The notes under the pieces are model-generated. The model did no database searches. It was not told where the DNA came from and saw only the letters and a list, made by a program, of their open reading frames with translations. Positions 1 to 11,480 of a stretch of 64,000 nucleotides of DNA are shown here, in pieces. Numbering within the stretch: the first letter of the stretch is position 1; every line of letters begins with the position of its first letter. Both the position numbers and the translations under genes were made by a program. This DNA is from Rhabdophis nuchalis (lineage: Eukaryota; Chordata; Lepidosauria; Squamata; Natricidae), in assembly GCA_039707465.1 (NCBI GenBank), contig CM077648.1, forward strand, positions 24,242,119 to 24,306,118, in the 5' to 3' direction.

Positions 1-600
1 TAGGAAGGAGAGATGCCTTTTTAGACAGCGCAGACAGGCTCTCCTTCCTGCACAGCAGGAACTGAAGTGGGTCTACTTCTGCAGAAAGTAAATGCATGTT
101 TGTTGGGCTTTGTCCCTCCTCCCCCACAGCCTTCCCTACCAGTACAATTTCCCCTTTCTTGCTTTTCTTTACAAAAGCACCTCTATAGTCTTTTGGTGGT
201 AGATACCGGCAGCCTCTGGATCTGCAGACCACACACATAACAAATGTGCAAATATAAATCCCCACACAGTTGTTTATGCTCTTGCATTTTATTCCCAGAA
301 ACACCGAACTCTACAGCATCCTAAGAAGTAATAGTAGCAATAGTAGTATTGGAAATCATAATATACTATGAAAATTAAACTATTTTTTGTGCTGCTATCT
401 AAAGATGAATATTAAATAGGTGTAATGGATCACCACTCCCCACACCAAACGTGTGGATATGGAAATTTCATGTGACTTCTTATTAAGTAGTCCAGTTTAT
501 TCCTTCATTTTATCCTGTAGGAAGTTAAAACCCACTCCTCTCCTAGAAAATGAAATATTTTAGGAAATATTCAAAAGGCAGAATATTTCCCTAAAAAGAA
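1..600. other. Unique AT-rich stretch, no feature seen
   Basis: No open frame of note, no recognisable repeat and no RNA gene. Sequence is ordinary AT-rich noncoding DNA. Confidence 0.5.
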
Positions 601-603
601 AAG

Positions 604-950
604 TTGAAACTCAGAGAGGCAGAAACTCTGCCCCCCATATTTGTAACATGGCCATTAAGGCCTAAGCCAGAGAAACATGTTTTTAGGCAGGAAACAGACT
701 CACTCTTAATAGCTCCCCCCACCTTTGTCAATGAGCCTTTAAAGCCTGAGCCAGCCTATTCTACACAACCAAGATCTACTCCTTCTCATTGTCCTTCGTT
801 GCACCACCCACCAAGTTTCAACCAAATTTAGCACACAATCTACAACATTAGCTAAAACACCCCCCCAACCCCGGGAGTCTGACAACCAATCAAAATACTT
901 ACACAGGAACAGGGCCCCAGAAAGAGCATAAAACCCAGACTCTCAGATTC
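604..950. repeat. Degenerate tandem duplication, possible old LTR-like fragment
   Basis: A segment of about 40 bp at 631-670 recurs imperfectly at 715-753, a period of about 84 bp. Both copies start with a C run and end in AAGCCAG or GAGCCAG. Downstream, 'GAGCATAAAACCC' near 925 resembles the TATA region of an LTR, but no LTR ends or target duplication are visible. The short open frame over this stretch is probably chance. Confidence 0.3.
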
Positions 951-1205
951 TTTATTTATTTATTTTTATTTTAATCACATTTATATCCCGCCCTTCTCCA
1001 CAAAGGACCCAGGGCGGCGCACAGGAATTTAAAACATACAAAACAATAAATACAAAATTTAAAAACATATTAAATTATAATCCTATGCTAAAATCCAATT
1101 TTAAAATCCCCAATTTAAAACTATCTAAAAAATAGTCCCCACAGGAGGTTAGGCTAGGCCGGCTTGCTGAAAAAGATGTGTCTTTAGACACTGGCAGAAG
1201 AGGCT
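946..1205 (-). mobile_element. L2-clade LINE, 3' end (5'-truncated)
   Basis: Read on the minus strand this ends in the 'CGCCGCCCTGGGTCC...GAAGGGCGGGATATAAA' type tail, then a TAAA-rich microsatellite. The same tail ends the long L2 element at 14.2 kb. The upstream part matches the last codons of its ORF2 (lysine-threonine-rich, ending in a glycine-leucine-alanine-like stretch) and the 3' UTR. Only the last few hundred bases are present, as expected for truncated target-primed insertion. Confidence 0.8.
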
Positions 1206-1525
1206 GCTTTTTTATGCTCAAGAACTCAAGCCATGTGATCCTGACCACCATTAAACCATCTTTCCAAGCAGCCTCCATGTTTGAACATTTCTTCCAACAA
1301 TCCATAAAATTATTCAAGACTTCTGTGAACCCCAAAAGCCTCCGTGGTGGCAAGCAAAAAAACAACAACGGGAGGAGGGGGGTCTTTGTTGTACCATTAA
1401 TGCATAATGCTCTCTACCCTGAGATGGAGATTTATCAAAGTTGGTTGGTATCACCAAAAGTTTTGTTTTGCTTTGCTTGCTGAAGGTAAATCTGACTTTG
1501 AATAATAAAGTAAAGCAAAGTAAAG

Positions 1526-1716
1526 ATATAGAGCTAGAAACTATGAGTTCTAGTCCTGCCTTAGGCACAATGCCAGCTGGGTGACCGTGGGCCAGTAATT
1601 GACTCTCAGCCCTAGGAAGGAGGCAATAGTAAACCACTTCTGAAAAATGTTGCCAAGAAAACTTCAGGAACTTGTCGAAGCGATTTCAGAGAATTGGACA
1701 AGACTGAACAGAAGAG
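1526..1716 (+). mobile_element. Sauria-type SINE fragment (tRNA-like head, BovB-like tail)
   Basis: The stretch around 'TGAGTTCTAGTCCTGCC' matches the B-box region and body of Sauria-type SINEs. It is followed by 'GGGTGACCGTGGGCCAG' and then a tail with 'AAACCACTTCTGAAAA' and 'TTGCCAAGAAAA', which resembles the BovB LINE 3' region. The 5' end of the tRNA-like head is missing or diverged. It abuts the next L2 fragment. Confidence 0.65.
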
Positions 1717-1717
1717 G

Positions 1718-2030
1718 AAAAGACCTTCCCCCCGATATTAGGACAACCACGGACCTCCGCTCCTTCCGCTTAAAATTAAAGACACACTTTTTTCGCCTGG
1801 CCGGCCTTGGGTAGTCTCTTTTTAGGTTAGGGGTTTTTAGGGGTAATTTTTAGTTTAGTATATGGGTTTTAGCGCAGGAATTATTTAATTTATTTTTAAT
1901 TTTGTAGTTTGTATTTTGTAGTTTGTTCTTTGTATTTTTAAATTGCCTGTGCCCCGCCTCGAGTCCCCTTGGGGAGAGAGAGCGGGTTATAAAAATAAAT
2001 TATTATTATTATTATTATAAAAAGAAAAAA
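1718..2030 (+). mobile_element. L2-clade LINE, 3' end with (TTA)n tail
   Basis: A short coding remnant from about 1736 reads as the ORF2 C-terminus of L2-type elements (TTTDLRSFRLKLKTHFF, then RLAGLG and a stop). This is followed by a T-rich 3' UTR, the 'CCCCGCCTCGAGTCCCC' end motif and a (TTA)n microsatellite at 2005-2020. It is a second L2 subfamily: the UTR differs from the copy ending at 14.3 kb. Confidence 0.8.
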
Positions 2031-2658
2031 AATATCTGGCCTTACCAATCATTACCTATGCAATCAAGATCTCCTTATTCTTTAATGTTTGTGTTTTATT
2101 AAAGCTGTTCTGGGCAATTTTTAAGCTTGTGTGATTAAAAAAAAACAAAACAGCAACAACATCTACAATTCAATAGAAAAGACAATGAAGTCAAAGTTTG
2201 TGAACCCAATAAATACTTTTTTGAGTATTGAAACTAAATGATGTTTTCAATCCTTTTCAACTAAAAATCTAATTTAGTTTGCTTCAATTTTTGTATCGCT
2301 ATATGCGTTGCTTTTTGTTAACCTTATATGCAAATTCTTGTTATCTACTACAATATTGCTACAGGGCTGCTTCTAGATTTTTCTGCTGCTGATCTTAATC
2401 TAAAGAGGAAGTATTTTGAGATCCTGTTTTAATTTCTGGAATAGAGTTGGCAGCTGTCTAAGAAAAGGATAGACAGATTTTGTTTGGATTCCTTCATGAA
2501 ATGAGGTGCCAAGTGTGGTGTTTTGGCTTTTAATCCCAATAAGAAAGTGTAAAAAGGAAACCGCCCAAATGCAGCCACTTCTATTCAATTGATTTTACCC
2601 AAGCTCAAGCAGGGATCAAAAATAAAGAAAAGGTGCAGATCTCAGTGAAAAATATTGC

Positions 2659-2660
<2 letters not shown>
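2031..2660. other. Unique AT-rich stretch
   Basis: No repeat family or convincing open frame recognised. Short A and T runs only. Confidence 0.4.
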
Positions 2661-2734
<74 letters not shown>

Positions 2735-2779
2735 CTCTCTCTCTCCCTCTCCCTCCCTCCCTCCCTCCCTCCCTCTCTC
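2661..2779. repeat. (CT)n microsatellite grading into CCCT repeats
   Basis: A nearly pure CT dinucleotide run of about 75 bp continues as CTCT/CCCT interruptions to 2779. The open frames reading Ser-Leu or Arg-Glu repeats across it are artefacts of the repeat. Confidence 0.97.
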
Positions 2780-2841
2780 ATACACTTCACAGACAAAATC
2801 AATACAAGATTTTATGCCACTTAAAGTGAGCCTTCTACCAC

Positions 2842-3213
2842 TACAAGTAATCCTTGATTTACATTCACAATTCAGTCCAAAAATTCTGTTGCTTAGAGGG
2901 AGAAATATGTTAAGTGAATTTTGCCCCATTTTATGACATTTCTGGCCTCAGTTGTTAAATGAATCGTTAAGTGAACTTGGCCTCCCCATTGACTTTGCTT
3001 TGCAGAGGGTCACAAAAGGTGATCACATGACCTTTGGGCACTGCAACTATCACAACTATGAGCCAATTACCAAGCGTCTGAATTTTGATCACGTGATGAT
3101 GGGGATGCTGCAACCAGTTGTAAGTGTGAAAAATGGTCACGTCACCTTTTTCAGTGCCATTGTAACTTTAAATGGTCACAAAATGAACTTTTGTAAGTTG
3201 AGAACTATCTGTA
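2842..3213 (+). mobile_element. MITE, family with TACAGGTAGTCC-like termini (copy 1)
   Basis: Starts TACAAGTAATCCTTGATTTA and ends in the near inverse, GTTGAGAACTATCTGTA, giving terminal inverted repeats of about 20 bp. The interior includes 'GTTAAGTGAA', 'GGTGATCACATGACC' and 'TTTTTCAGTGCC', shared with copies at 24.0, 54.7 and 59.4 kb. The long open frame at 2952-3464 lies over this noncoding element and is spurious. A target duplication could not be assigned with confidence. Confidence 0.8.
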
Positions 3214-3283
3214 CTATTACCTGTGTACCTCTCTTCCATTTCAATTATATTTTTATTTTGTTGCCTCCTCCTTCTCCACTAGG

Positions 3284-3333
3284 CATGGTTTTTTGGGCAG
3301 ATTTCTTCACTATTTTGGGCAGATTTCTTCACT
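3284..3333. repeat. Two-copy 24-bp tandem repeat
   Basis: A unit beginning TTTTGGGCAGATTTC is repeated twice back to back without mismatch. This is a simple local slippage duplication. Confidence 0.85.
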
Positions 3334-3583
3334 ATTTTTTCAAACTAGTGATAGAATCAGCGAGAAGACAGTCTCCAGATTTCCAAAACTCTTTTCCAAC
3401 TCAAATTGAATGCCCCAGCTTGTATTATGACTATTTTGCTATAACAATCACAAAAGCTGATTAAAAAGTAAGATATGCTTTAAATTGCTTTAAGTCATGC
3501 TTCAAACACTTATGTGGTGCATTGCATCACCTGACACAAGGACATTTGGAGTTTGGGACACCAGCCAAACCTTGTTCCTTATG

Positions 3584-3716
3584 CAGGGGTATCAAAATGG
3601 TGGCCCAGGAGGCAGATGCATCACACGCAGGCCACGCCCACCCCAGCTCCGCAAATGGGGAAAAGTCGCAAAACGTCATGTGATGGCAACGTGACACTGC
3701 AAGTTTGACATCCGTG
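3584..3716 (+). mobile_element. hAT-type MITE (CAGGGGTATCAAA end), copy 1
   Basis: Begins CAGGGGTATCAAAATGG and ends AAGTTTGACATCCGTG, which are imperfect inverse ends. The interior ('CAGGCCACGCCCACCCC', 'CAAAACGTCATGTGA') is shared with the copy at 29778-29899, which has a perfect 8-bp duplication. Flanking bases here do not show a clear duplication. Confidence 0.75.
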
Positions 3717-3884
3717 AAATAGAGAAAGGGCAGTTGCAGGAAGCATTTTGGAGATCTGACTAGTAACATCTGAGAACACTTTCTTACAAGAGCAAATGCT
3801 ATTTAACATGAAAGATTTATGGCTGTACCAAAACAACAGCCGAGGCAGCTACTGTGGGAATTTAGACACAGTCCTGGCAGCATA

Positions 3885-4178
3885 TTTGGTGAGATGCAGG
3901 TTCTCACCAGTTCTGGAGAACCAGTAGAAGACATTTTGAGTAGTTCGGAGAACCGGTAAATACCACCTCTGGCTGGCCCCGCCCCCATCTATTCTCTGCC
4001 TCCTGAGTCCCAGCTGATCGAGAGGAAATGGTGATTTTGCAATAACCTTCCCCTGGAGTTGGGAGGGAATGGAGATTTTACAGTATCCTTCCTCTGTCAT
4101 CCCCACCAAGCCACGGCCACCAAGCCATGCCACACCGACAGAACTGATAGTAAAATTTTTTTGAATCCCATCACTGGG
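3885..4178 (+). mobile_element. Degenerate MITE of the GGTGGGATTC/ACCGGTT group
   Basis: The right end reads TTGAATCCCATCACTG, the usual terminus of this group. The interior carries 'GAACCGGTAAATACC' and a 'CCACC AAGCCA' repeat cluster seen in several other copies here. The left end is diverged and its boundary approximate. Confidence 0.5.
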
Positions 4179-5110
4179 GAGATGGACTACCTGAGATGCC
4201 AACTCATCCTAGAGGTGGCCTTGTCAGAAGGAAGATGCTGTCAAATTGTTGTATAATGAGCAAAGATATATTTCACATCCACACTGATTTTGTGAATAAT
4301 GTGAAAATCAACCAAAAGCAAAATGAGACTGTAGCAATAATGGTGGGTAGGCATCTAAATGTTAGAAAAAAGCAACGCAATGAAATTAAAAGTTATGTAG
4401 AGGAACAGCTGTATTCATCTATGGAAGCTTTTTAAACAAAACCCTCTTAATCATGTGACAGCTCTCAAGATGGCCTTATTAATTACGCTAACCTTATTTA
4501 TTGATGTTCCTCCCCATTGTAGAAGTAAAGTACTTTTTCTATTCCATTTATTCTCCTAAACTTTTAAATATTTTTAGTTCCTTTTAAAAATATAGAAATT
4601 ATCCTTGAATAATTACTATTATCATTTTAAATAATGCAAAGCAAATCATTGAATTGTTTTAAGATTCTGTCTGAGATAGGAACAGGAAACAGAAGAAAGG
4701 AACTATTTTTAAAAAGGCTCTATCGAAATGGGCATCTACTTCAAAACAATACAATACAGAGCAATTTTATTTCTCCATCCTTAACCCCTAAAAGTCTCTA
4801 AGTTTTTTAAAATAAATCAAAGTGCACTTTTGCAACTGAAATACACCAAGGAATTAGATAGCAGCTTAGTTGTTATAAAGATTTGCTGCAGATTTATTGT
4901 TATTAATTCACCCCTAAGAATTTAATTTCTCCCTCCTCCTTTTTAACAGAGCAGTGGCACTGCCTGTCTTCTTTGCCTCCCTTCCAACTTCTCATATATT
5001 AATATTTCATTTTAATAGACTGGAACAGGTAATTCTTCCTGATATTTTGTTATTTCTTATTGTAGCTTATGATAGGAGTAATAACACAAGCAATTTCATT
5101 GTGTGTGTGT

Positions 5111-5143
<33 letters not shown>

Positions 5144-5890
5144 ACATACATTTTTGTTAATATTTTCTAATTACTTCCACCTAAGAAGTCATCTTCTCAG
5201 ATAATCATTTAGGATGTGATGTCCTATCTTTTTGCAGATAAAAACACCATGCCAAATAATTTAAAAAATCAATATATCAAAATCCATACCCATCTACTTG
5301 TCTCCAGGTAGCCACTTCATCCATGAATTAAATGTCAGATGTTTGGAATTACTGAAAACATATTTTTTATCTTTCTCTCTCCTCTATAACTTTGAAACGT
5401 AGAGCTCCTTCTTCCATCTTTCCCAAGAAGAGATATGTCTGAAAATACATTTTCTTGGTTTTCCTAATGCAGGGAAAGTAAAGACCACCATACTCAAATA
5501 TTTTAATTGACAGGGAGGAAGAGAGCTGGTTATAAGTCTTAAATGGGATTTCTCTTCTTGAAGATCTCAGAGTTCTTATTTTTGTTTGGCTCATTTGTTT
5601 AGCTTGTAAAAGTTAACCTTTCCAAGGGCATTATGTCCAGCTTAAATTCCCTTTGTTGCCTGACTGTATTTTATTTGTGCATTAAAGTGTGTCAATTCCT
5701 TTTTGGCACTCCTGACATCTCCCAATCTTTACCAGTATCACTTTCAATGACAGAATCGCAACAACTCTTTGTATAATAAAATAGTTTTCAAGAAAACAAA
5801 CAAATAAGCCGGAGAGGTAATTAAAAATCATTTGTGGTTTGGTTTTTTTTCCCCAGTTATGTTTGTTTATCCCGTGTTCACCACGCAATG
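4179..5890. other. Unique AT-rich stretch with one GT/GA microsatellite
   Basis: Apart from a (TG)n-(AG)n tract at about 5100-5143, no mobile element, RNA gene or coding exon is recognisable. Short open frames here lack any family signature. Confidence 0.45.
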
Positions 5891-8165
5891 CTGGCTACAC
5901 TAAAGCTTTAAGAAATCTGAAAGGCGTGTGGTTTGAGGGTGGGAAGAGGGCCAAAGGAAGTAAATGGGATTTGAATTTCTAAGCATTAACTAGATTGGTG
6001 CATTTTCTCTCCACCCGTCCCTGTCATCTTAATCTTCCCAATGCAAGGAAATCTTTCAGCTAGCTACAATATCTTCATTTCAGATGACGACAACCCCCCC
6101 CCAGACACTTCCCTTCCATTTAAAAAGAGGGGGGGAAGCACCCCTCTTGACTTTCCTTGCTTTAGATTAGAACAAGGGGCATTTCCTTCCCCAGCAGCCC
6201 ACTGAGATGGGGAATTAAAAGTAAAGAGGAGGGGAGAAACAAGGTAGCGAGGATTCTTCTTTCTGCCACCCAGAGAAGGAAGAGCTGAAAGGATTATAAA
6301 AGTTTAGATTAAAATGATATAAAATCTACCATTTGGCTCCAGCACTAGTGTCTTGGTCCTCTGGAGCTAATCTGTATGCACCCTGTGACCTTCTCGCAGC
6401 GAACCCTGCTAAATATATTATTCCCATGGGGGCTTTCACTGCTGCTTGGTGTCAGAAATCAATATGTATGAGGCGCGTGGATGGGAATTTCTAATAGATC
6501 TGCCTGGCCCTGCGCTGCTTTTCAATATCTGCCTTGCACTATTAGTGCCGGCTCGGTGCCTGTGAAATAACCGAGATAATCTTTTAAGGTGCGCTGTTAA
6601 GGTGGAACCTAAATGTAGCTGTTTCAATTATCTCCCCCGCGCTCTTCTCACGCACCCGTAGACAGGCAGGCCAGCCCCACTCTCGGCAATTAGAAGGAGG
6701 GCTCGCCCGGGAGGGGTCACCTTGGATGCAGCTCGGCTTACTAATCGCCGATCGAGCCATAAATTAATCGATCGATTGGTGGTTTTAAAAGCAATTAGCG
6801 TTCAAATATGTTAAGGGCAGCCGCGCTGTAGGATTTGGCTTCCTGAGAAAAAATGGTTTTTTCCCCCCTCTCTCTCTCTCTCCCTCCCCCCCTCTCTTTC
6901 TCCCATTCTCTCCCTCTTCCCCCCCCCCCTCTTGTGGGCTTGCTGGAGAAAAGAAACCCACGTTTTAATGAGGGAGGGAACTTCATAAAAGGGAATGTCA
7001 AACTGTGGGTGTCAAAGAGTGTGGGAAAAAGATGGGGGAAGGGGTCCCAGTCCCCGGGTGTCAAAAAAAAACAACACACCCCACCCCAAACCCTCCAAGG
7101 CTGCCGCGTGAAACTGGAGAACCCATCCATCAGATCTGAGGGAGCGAGCTGCCGTTTTGAGAAATTGCTTCTTTATTACTTATTGTATAAATGTCCTATT
7201 TAGGCTTTTTTTTTTTTAAAGGGTGGCACGGGCGATACCTGCTCATCCCGTCCCTTGCTTGGAATATGGAGCGGGGAAGGCAGAGCTATCCAAACGCATT
7301 CATTTTTGTCAGAATACAATTATTTCAGCTCGTCAGTTTACAACCTCCTGTCTGCCTGGGTTTGCTCTAACGAAACCAGAATCGTCAATAATGCTCCCAA
7401 CGGGAGAGGGGGGGAGAGAGAGGAAGAGAGGGGGAGGGGTGAGGGAGGGGGGGGAGAATATCCGATTTTTGCTCCCCCACTCCCCTTTAAGTCCGGAACT
7501 ATTTGAGGCCTGAAAGGTTGGAGGGGGAAGAAGAGGGAGCGGCGTTGTGCTCTTTTCTTCCCTCGCTGGCTGGCTCCCTTCTCCTCCCTTTTTCTTTTCA
7601 CTTCAATGCGTAAAGGAAGCTGTTCCAGTTGAATGCACAGAGGTGCGGCATATAAAAGCAATAACTTGGAGGCAGAGAGAGGATCTCTCTCTCTCCCTAC
7701 CCCCCTTATTGGGAGGAAAGGAGGGAGGCAATCACTAATCCGCGCATACTTTTATCTGGCTTTTGATAAGCAGCAACTCAGCAGCCGAGTTGAAAATCCT
7801 TGCTGGAGATGACACGGAGAGCGAGAGAGGGAGGGAGCGAGAGAGAGAGAGAAGAGGAAAGAAGGAGGGAGGGAGGGGGGAGATGGCGCTCGGCTTCGGA
7901 ATGACTTTTCAGTCAGTCACGTTTGGCTTGGTGTCCTTGTGAGGCTGTCACCCGACCAGAGGTTGATTTGGCACCCCGCCCTACAGATTTCCTCTTTCCC
8001 TCCTTCCTTTCCTTTCCTCTCCCACCCCATCTCTTCTCTCTACACACTCCACTTAGCACATCACAATCCACCTGACAACTCTCAGAAAATCCCCTGCCTG
8101 CTTGTCTGGCCTTATTTAGTCTCGGTGTGCGCACACTATTAGCCAGGATGTGGCAAGCTAAGGAC
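5890..8165. promoter_or_regulatory. Candidate CpG-rich regulatory / promoter block
   Basis: This is the only long stretch with elevated GC, visible CpG content and almost no interspersed repeats. It holds dense homeodomain-like TAAT/ATTA cores (for example around 6750-6800, with a CGATCGATTG cluster), a TATA-like 'GCATATAAAAGCAATAAC' near 7649, and pyrimidine- or purine-biased runs (CT near 6860-6935, GA near 7810-7890). The patches 6380-6640 and 6740-6850 read like constrained noncoding sequence rather than decaying DNA. No gene can be named and no exon is demonstrable; the promoter reading is inference from composition. Confidence 0.4.
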
Positions 8166-8169
8166 AAAA

Positions 8170-10529
8170 GGGCTTGAGGTGAGAAAAGAGCTGAACCTAG
8201 ATAGAATGAAACAAATTGGAAAGTTTAAGAAACAGAATGCATCGCCTTTCAAATTCCAGTCTCATCAGAGTGATGTTTTAGCTTTGAGGTGGCTTTCCTA
8301 CTTCACTTCTCAATCCCAAATATTTTTCCTTGAGAAATAAGAACTCACTATTCCAGAAGATGTGTGTATACATGTTAGCTTTTCTTATGATTAGAGTTGG
8401 GTTTATATTTGACAGGATGTTACTTCTTGGCTAGGAATTTAAGACCAACTCTTTGTTATCGGTAAATATATGAGAAACAATAATGCATGTTAACCAAACA
8501 TCTGTGAGAGGAGGTAGAGTTCATCGGCCATTGTTCAGAAAAAGATGTAGTTTTAAATTTGCATTTTAGAACAAACTATTCTGAAACTTGTGTTATAACT
8601 GCTGTATATTCTTTACTATCCTCTATGGAACTATGCACATTTGTATGTAAATTTTCTACTTTGGTTCCTGTTGATGAATAAACTGTGAACCTTGTTCTGA
8701 CTCTTATTTTATCTTTTAAACTTTGGTGTTTGCATACAGACTTTTCATCACCTTTTAAGATTTTTTTAAAAAACCTGGCCAAGTCAAATAAAACCTTTTC
8801 TTGTTTCACCTGTATACGTTTTGTTCAAAGTGATGCAGAAATGGGAAAAACTGAGTTTAACATTGGACATTTGAGAAATTAACACAAATTAAAATCCATC
8901 CATTCTGATTACCTATTGTGTCTAGAAAATATGTATCTTAACTCTATAATTATCTGATTCAGAATATATGGGTTCCCCCCCCCCCCAGTTCATAACACAT
9001 GGCTGCATTACTTAAATAAATTAGCATGCATTGAATGTATGGTATCTGTGATCTTTTTTGTCCTCTTTCTGGGTGTTGAATTTGCTCCCCTGGGCAGTGG
9101 GAGTGGGGGGTACAATGTCATTCTCTATTTGCCTATCCGGTAATGAGAAATTGTTTCCTAGAATCTCAATATCCTATATGGAAGCAAAGAAGCTTTTTTT
9201 CTAATTTCATCCTTCATTATAAAAGATTCCTCTATACCCCTAGAATTTAAAACACTGGTTTCAATCATTAGAATTGTTTTTTCTATTAAAAGTCCATTGC
9301 TTTTCTATTAAAAGTCCATTGACCAGATTTGTAAACTTTTCTCCCTCCCTCATGTTTCAATCCATTTCTTCAGTAGTGAATGCCTGTTTCTGAGGAGTAT
9401 TTGGAGGTAGATACTTGCTTGCTAAGTTCCTGAAAGAGAAATCCGAGCCTAATGAAAGCCAAGACATATAGACAATAATCTGTTAGCTTGGTAACGAATG
9501 AAGTGAAGAAATTGGAGAAGATGAGAGTTTAGTCTGTTGAGGTAATGCTCCAACTGGGCCATAAACTTTCCTCATATCCAGCCCAAAGACCAAGAGAACT
9601 TTATTCTGTGCCTATCAAACTCATATTTTTCGTATTTCTGCAGTTGAAAGTCAGCAAGAATGTAATCAAAGCTGGTTGATATTTGCTACCATAATTTCCG
9701 GTGCCAAATAGTCCAGTAGCATACTGTAATATTAAGATATTTAAATTTAGAAGCTAGAAAAGTGGGGTTGTATAATGAGCCAGTTAGTTGGTTGGTTTGA
9801 GATTGCCAGATCCTGCATGATAAAGAATTTGTTCTGTTCCGTTCGATTTCATGAGGCTATCTGTGCTGTGATTGGTTGCTATGGGTGGGGAAGGGGAGTT
9901 TCCATTTCCCCCCACCTTTTTCTTCTGTGACCTCTGAATGCTCTGTGATTTACCTCATGATGTAGTGAAATGCCTGGTTATCCTGTTTACTGTATATATA
10001 GATATAAAATATATTTATTTATATAAAACTACAAGTTTGTCAGCGTCCCTGACTCCATCTGGACACCTGCTGCGCATTTCCCTGACACCTAAGTTGTTAG
10101 TTAGTTCATTTAGAAACTGACATAATCTTGCATACGTGAAACCATTTTGAATTCTGCTTCCAGGTGACTAAGGAAAAACAATGTTATTCTATTGCTGTGC
10201 TAAAGGGCAATAATGTGAGCGCCATCCTTTTCATCCTCAAAAGACGTTGAAGTGGAAGGAGACTAGCTTCTGAATCCTAAACTTCGTGCAAATGTTTGGT
10301 CACTTTAACTGATTACACTGAGGCTTTGCATGGTTGGCATGCTTTATCCTAAGATTTGTGGTGGTAAAATCGGTTAAGATCTCTCAATGCACCAATCTGG
10401 TGGTTGAAAGAATGTTGAGAAAGTTCAGGTGGCCTTTGCCCTCAGGACTTCTATTCTTTCGTTACAAGTGAATCTAGGGATGATTATTCAGCAGCATGCA
10501 AGTCGTATGAACTTCAAGTGATCTAAGAA
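8170..10529. other. Mostly unique sequence, no gene recognised
   Basis: No interspersed repeat recognised. A unit of about 20 bp ending in AAAGTCCATTG is tandemly doubled at 9279-9320. A C run lies at about 8976. Short open frames have no family signature. Confidence 0.4.
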
Positions 10530-11062
10530 ATTGTTTTCTTAGAGATTGAAAATAATGTAAAAGCAACAAACAGAGAGTTCAGAAGCTTCAGCTTCTCAGA
10601 GATCCTGTGGGTTTCTGTCTCTATATCTACTTAATTGGGAGTTTATTTATCCAAAATAAGCCTGTGACTGTTCTGTAGCGAAACTGACCTTTTCTTGCCT
10701 TTACTGGTTGGGATTTCATGTTTGCACGACACATAGCTTCTCCTTTGACCTACTTATGAAAGTCATGTGAGCAGAACCTATCCTATGAATCTTTTGTTAA
10801 TCCAAAAGGCATTATTTAATCCAAATAAGAGACATGCAAACACACTCTCTCCTGCTCTCTCCTCCTCTCCCTCTCCGTCCCACCCTCCCCCTCCGCCCCT
10901 CCCTCATTAAAAGTGAAAGAGTATGTCTCACAAGACATCACACTGTAATCACAGCAGCTTAGTAAGGCGGATGGCCTGATAGCTGAGATCTTCTAACAGG
11001 GTGCTCTTTTCACACAATATTCTGAGATCTTTGACCTCCACTATTCCCTTTGAGGGTCTGCA
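10530..11062 (+). other. Arm A of an inverted pair of homologous non-repeat segments
   Basis: Read forward, this segment matches the reverse complement of 51755-52273 over almost its whole length. The best part is 10640-10825, where shared blocks include 'TATCCAAAATAA', 'CTGTGACTGTT', 'GACCTTTTCTTGCCTTTAC', 'GGGATTTCATGTTTGC', 'GAAAGTCATGTGAGCAGAA' and 'GGCATTATTTAATCC'. By-eye identity there is about 85-90%. A CT-rich insert at 10845-10905 is absent from the other arm. After it, homology resumes ('ATCACACTGTAATC', 'CTCCACTATTC', 'CTTTGAGG'). I see no terminal repeats, coding frame or tRNA-like head. Confidence 0.8.
10843..10908. repeat. Pyrimidine-rich low-complexity tract
   Basis: CTCTCC/CCCTCC-type tract inside arm A of the inverted pair; the partner arm has only a short different sequence here, so it expanded after the two copies separated. 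Confidence 0.75.
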
Positions 11063-11480
11063 AATAAAAGGTCAAAACTTTTACCTCCATATCTGAGTAA
11101 TAGAGCAATTATGTTATAGAATTTGATGTGGGGAAACCAACATTAGTATAGCATAGGTAGTGTAGGAGAAGAGCAGGCTGAACTGGACGGTGGGGTTAAA
11201 TGTGTCATCAGTTTGGAGTCATCTTGTGTTACCACAAGAGACCCAAGTCCATGAATTCCATTGTCTCTTATCTAGTGCCAATTTAGCTTTGACCATTAGT
11301 TGACTAGATTCCTATACAGAGGTAACAATAATAAACTCTTTTGTGATTTCAGCTCAACAAATGCTCCTGGTTATTGTGCCTGACAGATTGCTGTAGGATA
11401 ACTCCCTGCATCCCCCAGCAGTGGTCATATTTAATAGAATGTAGTTTTAGTTCTATTTAGTTCTAGGGCCCTAGGGAGGG

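Noticed and set aside
2605..2936. Overlapping open frames on both strands rich in Ser-Leu or Arg-Glu
   Set aside because: They are translations of the (CT)n microsatellite in all frames.
2952..3464. 170-codon open frame
   Set aside because: Lies mostly over a noncoding MITE present in four copies in the window; other copies do not keep the frame.
6795..7661. Several 75-116 codon frames in the CpG-rich block
   Set aside because: They arise from purine- and pyrimidine-rich runs, have no family signature and overlap on both strands.
7883..7942. Short ATG frame reading MALGFGMTFQSVTFGLVSL near the GA-rich tract
   Set aside because: Nineteen codons with no support for transcription; could be a chance frame or an upstream frame, but there is nothing to decide it.
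10530..11062. Reading arm A of the inverted pair as part of a large inverted duplication
   Set aside because: Sequence beyond both arms (9.5-10.5 and 11.1-11.4 kb against 52.3-53.4 and 51.0-51.75 kb) showed no convincing further homology by eye.
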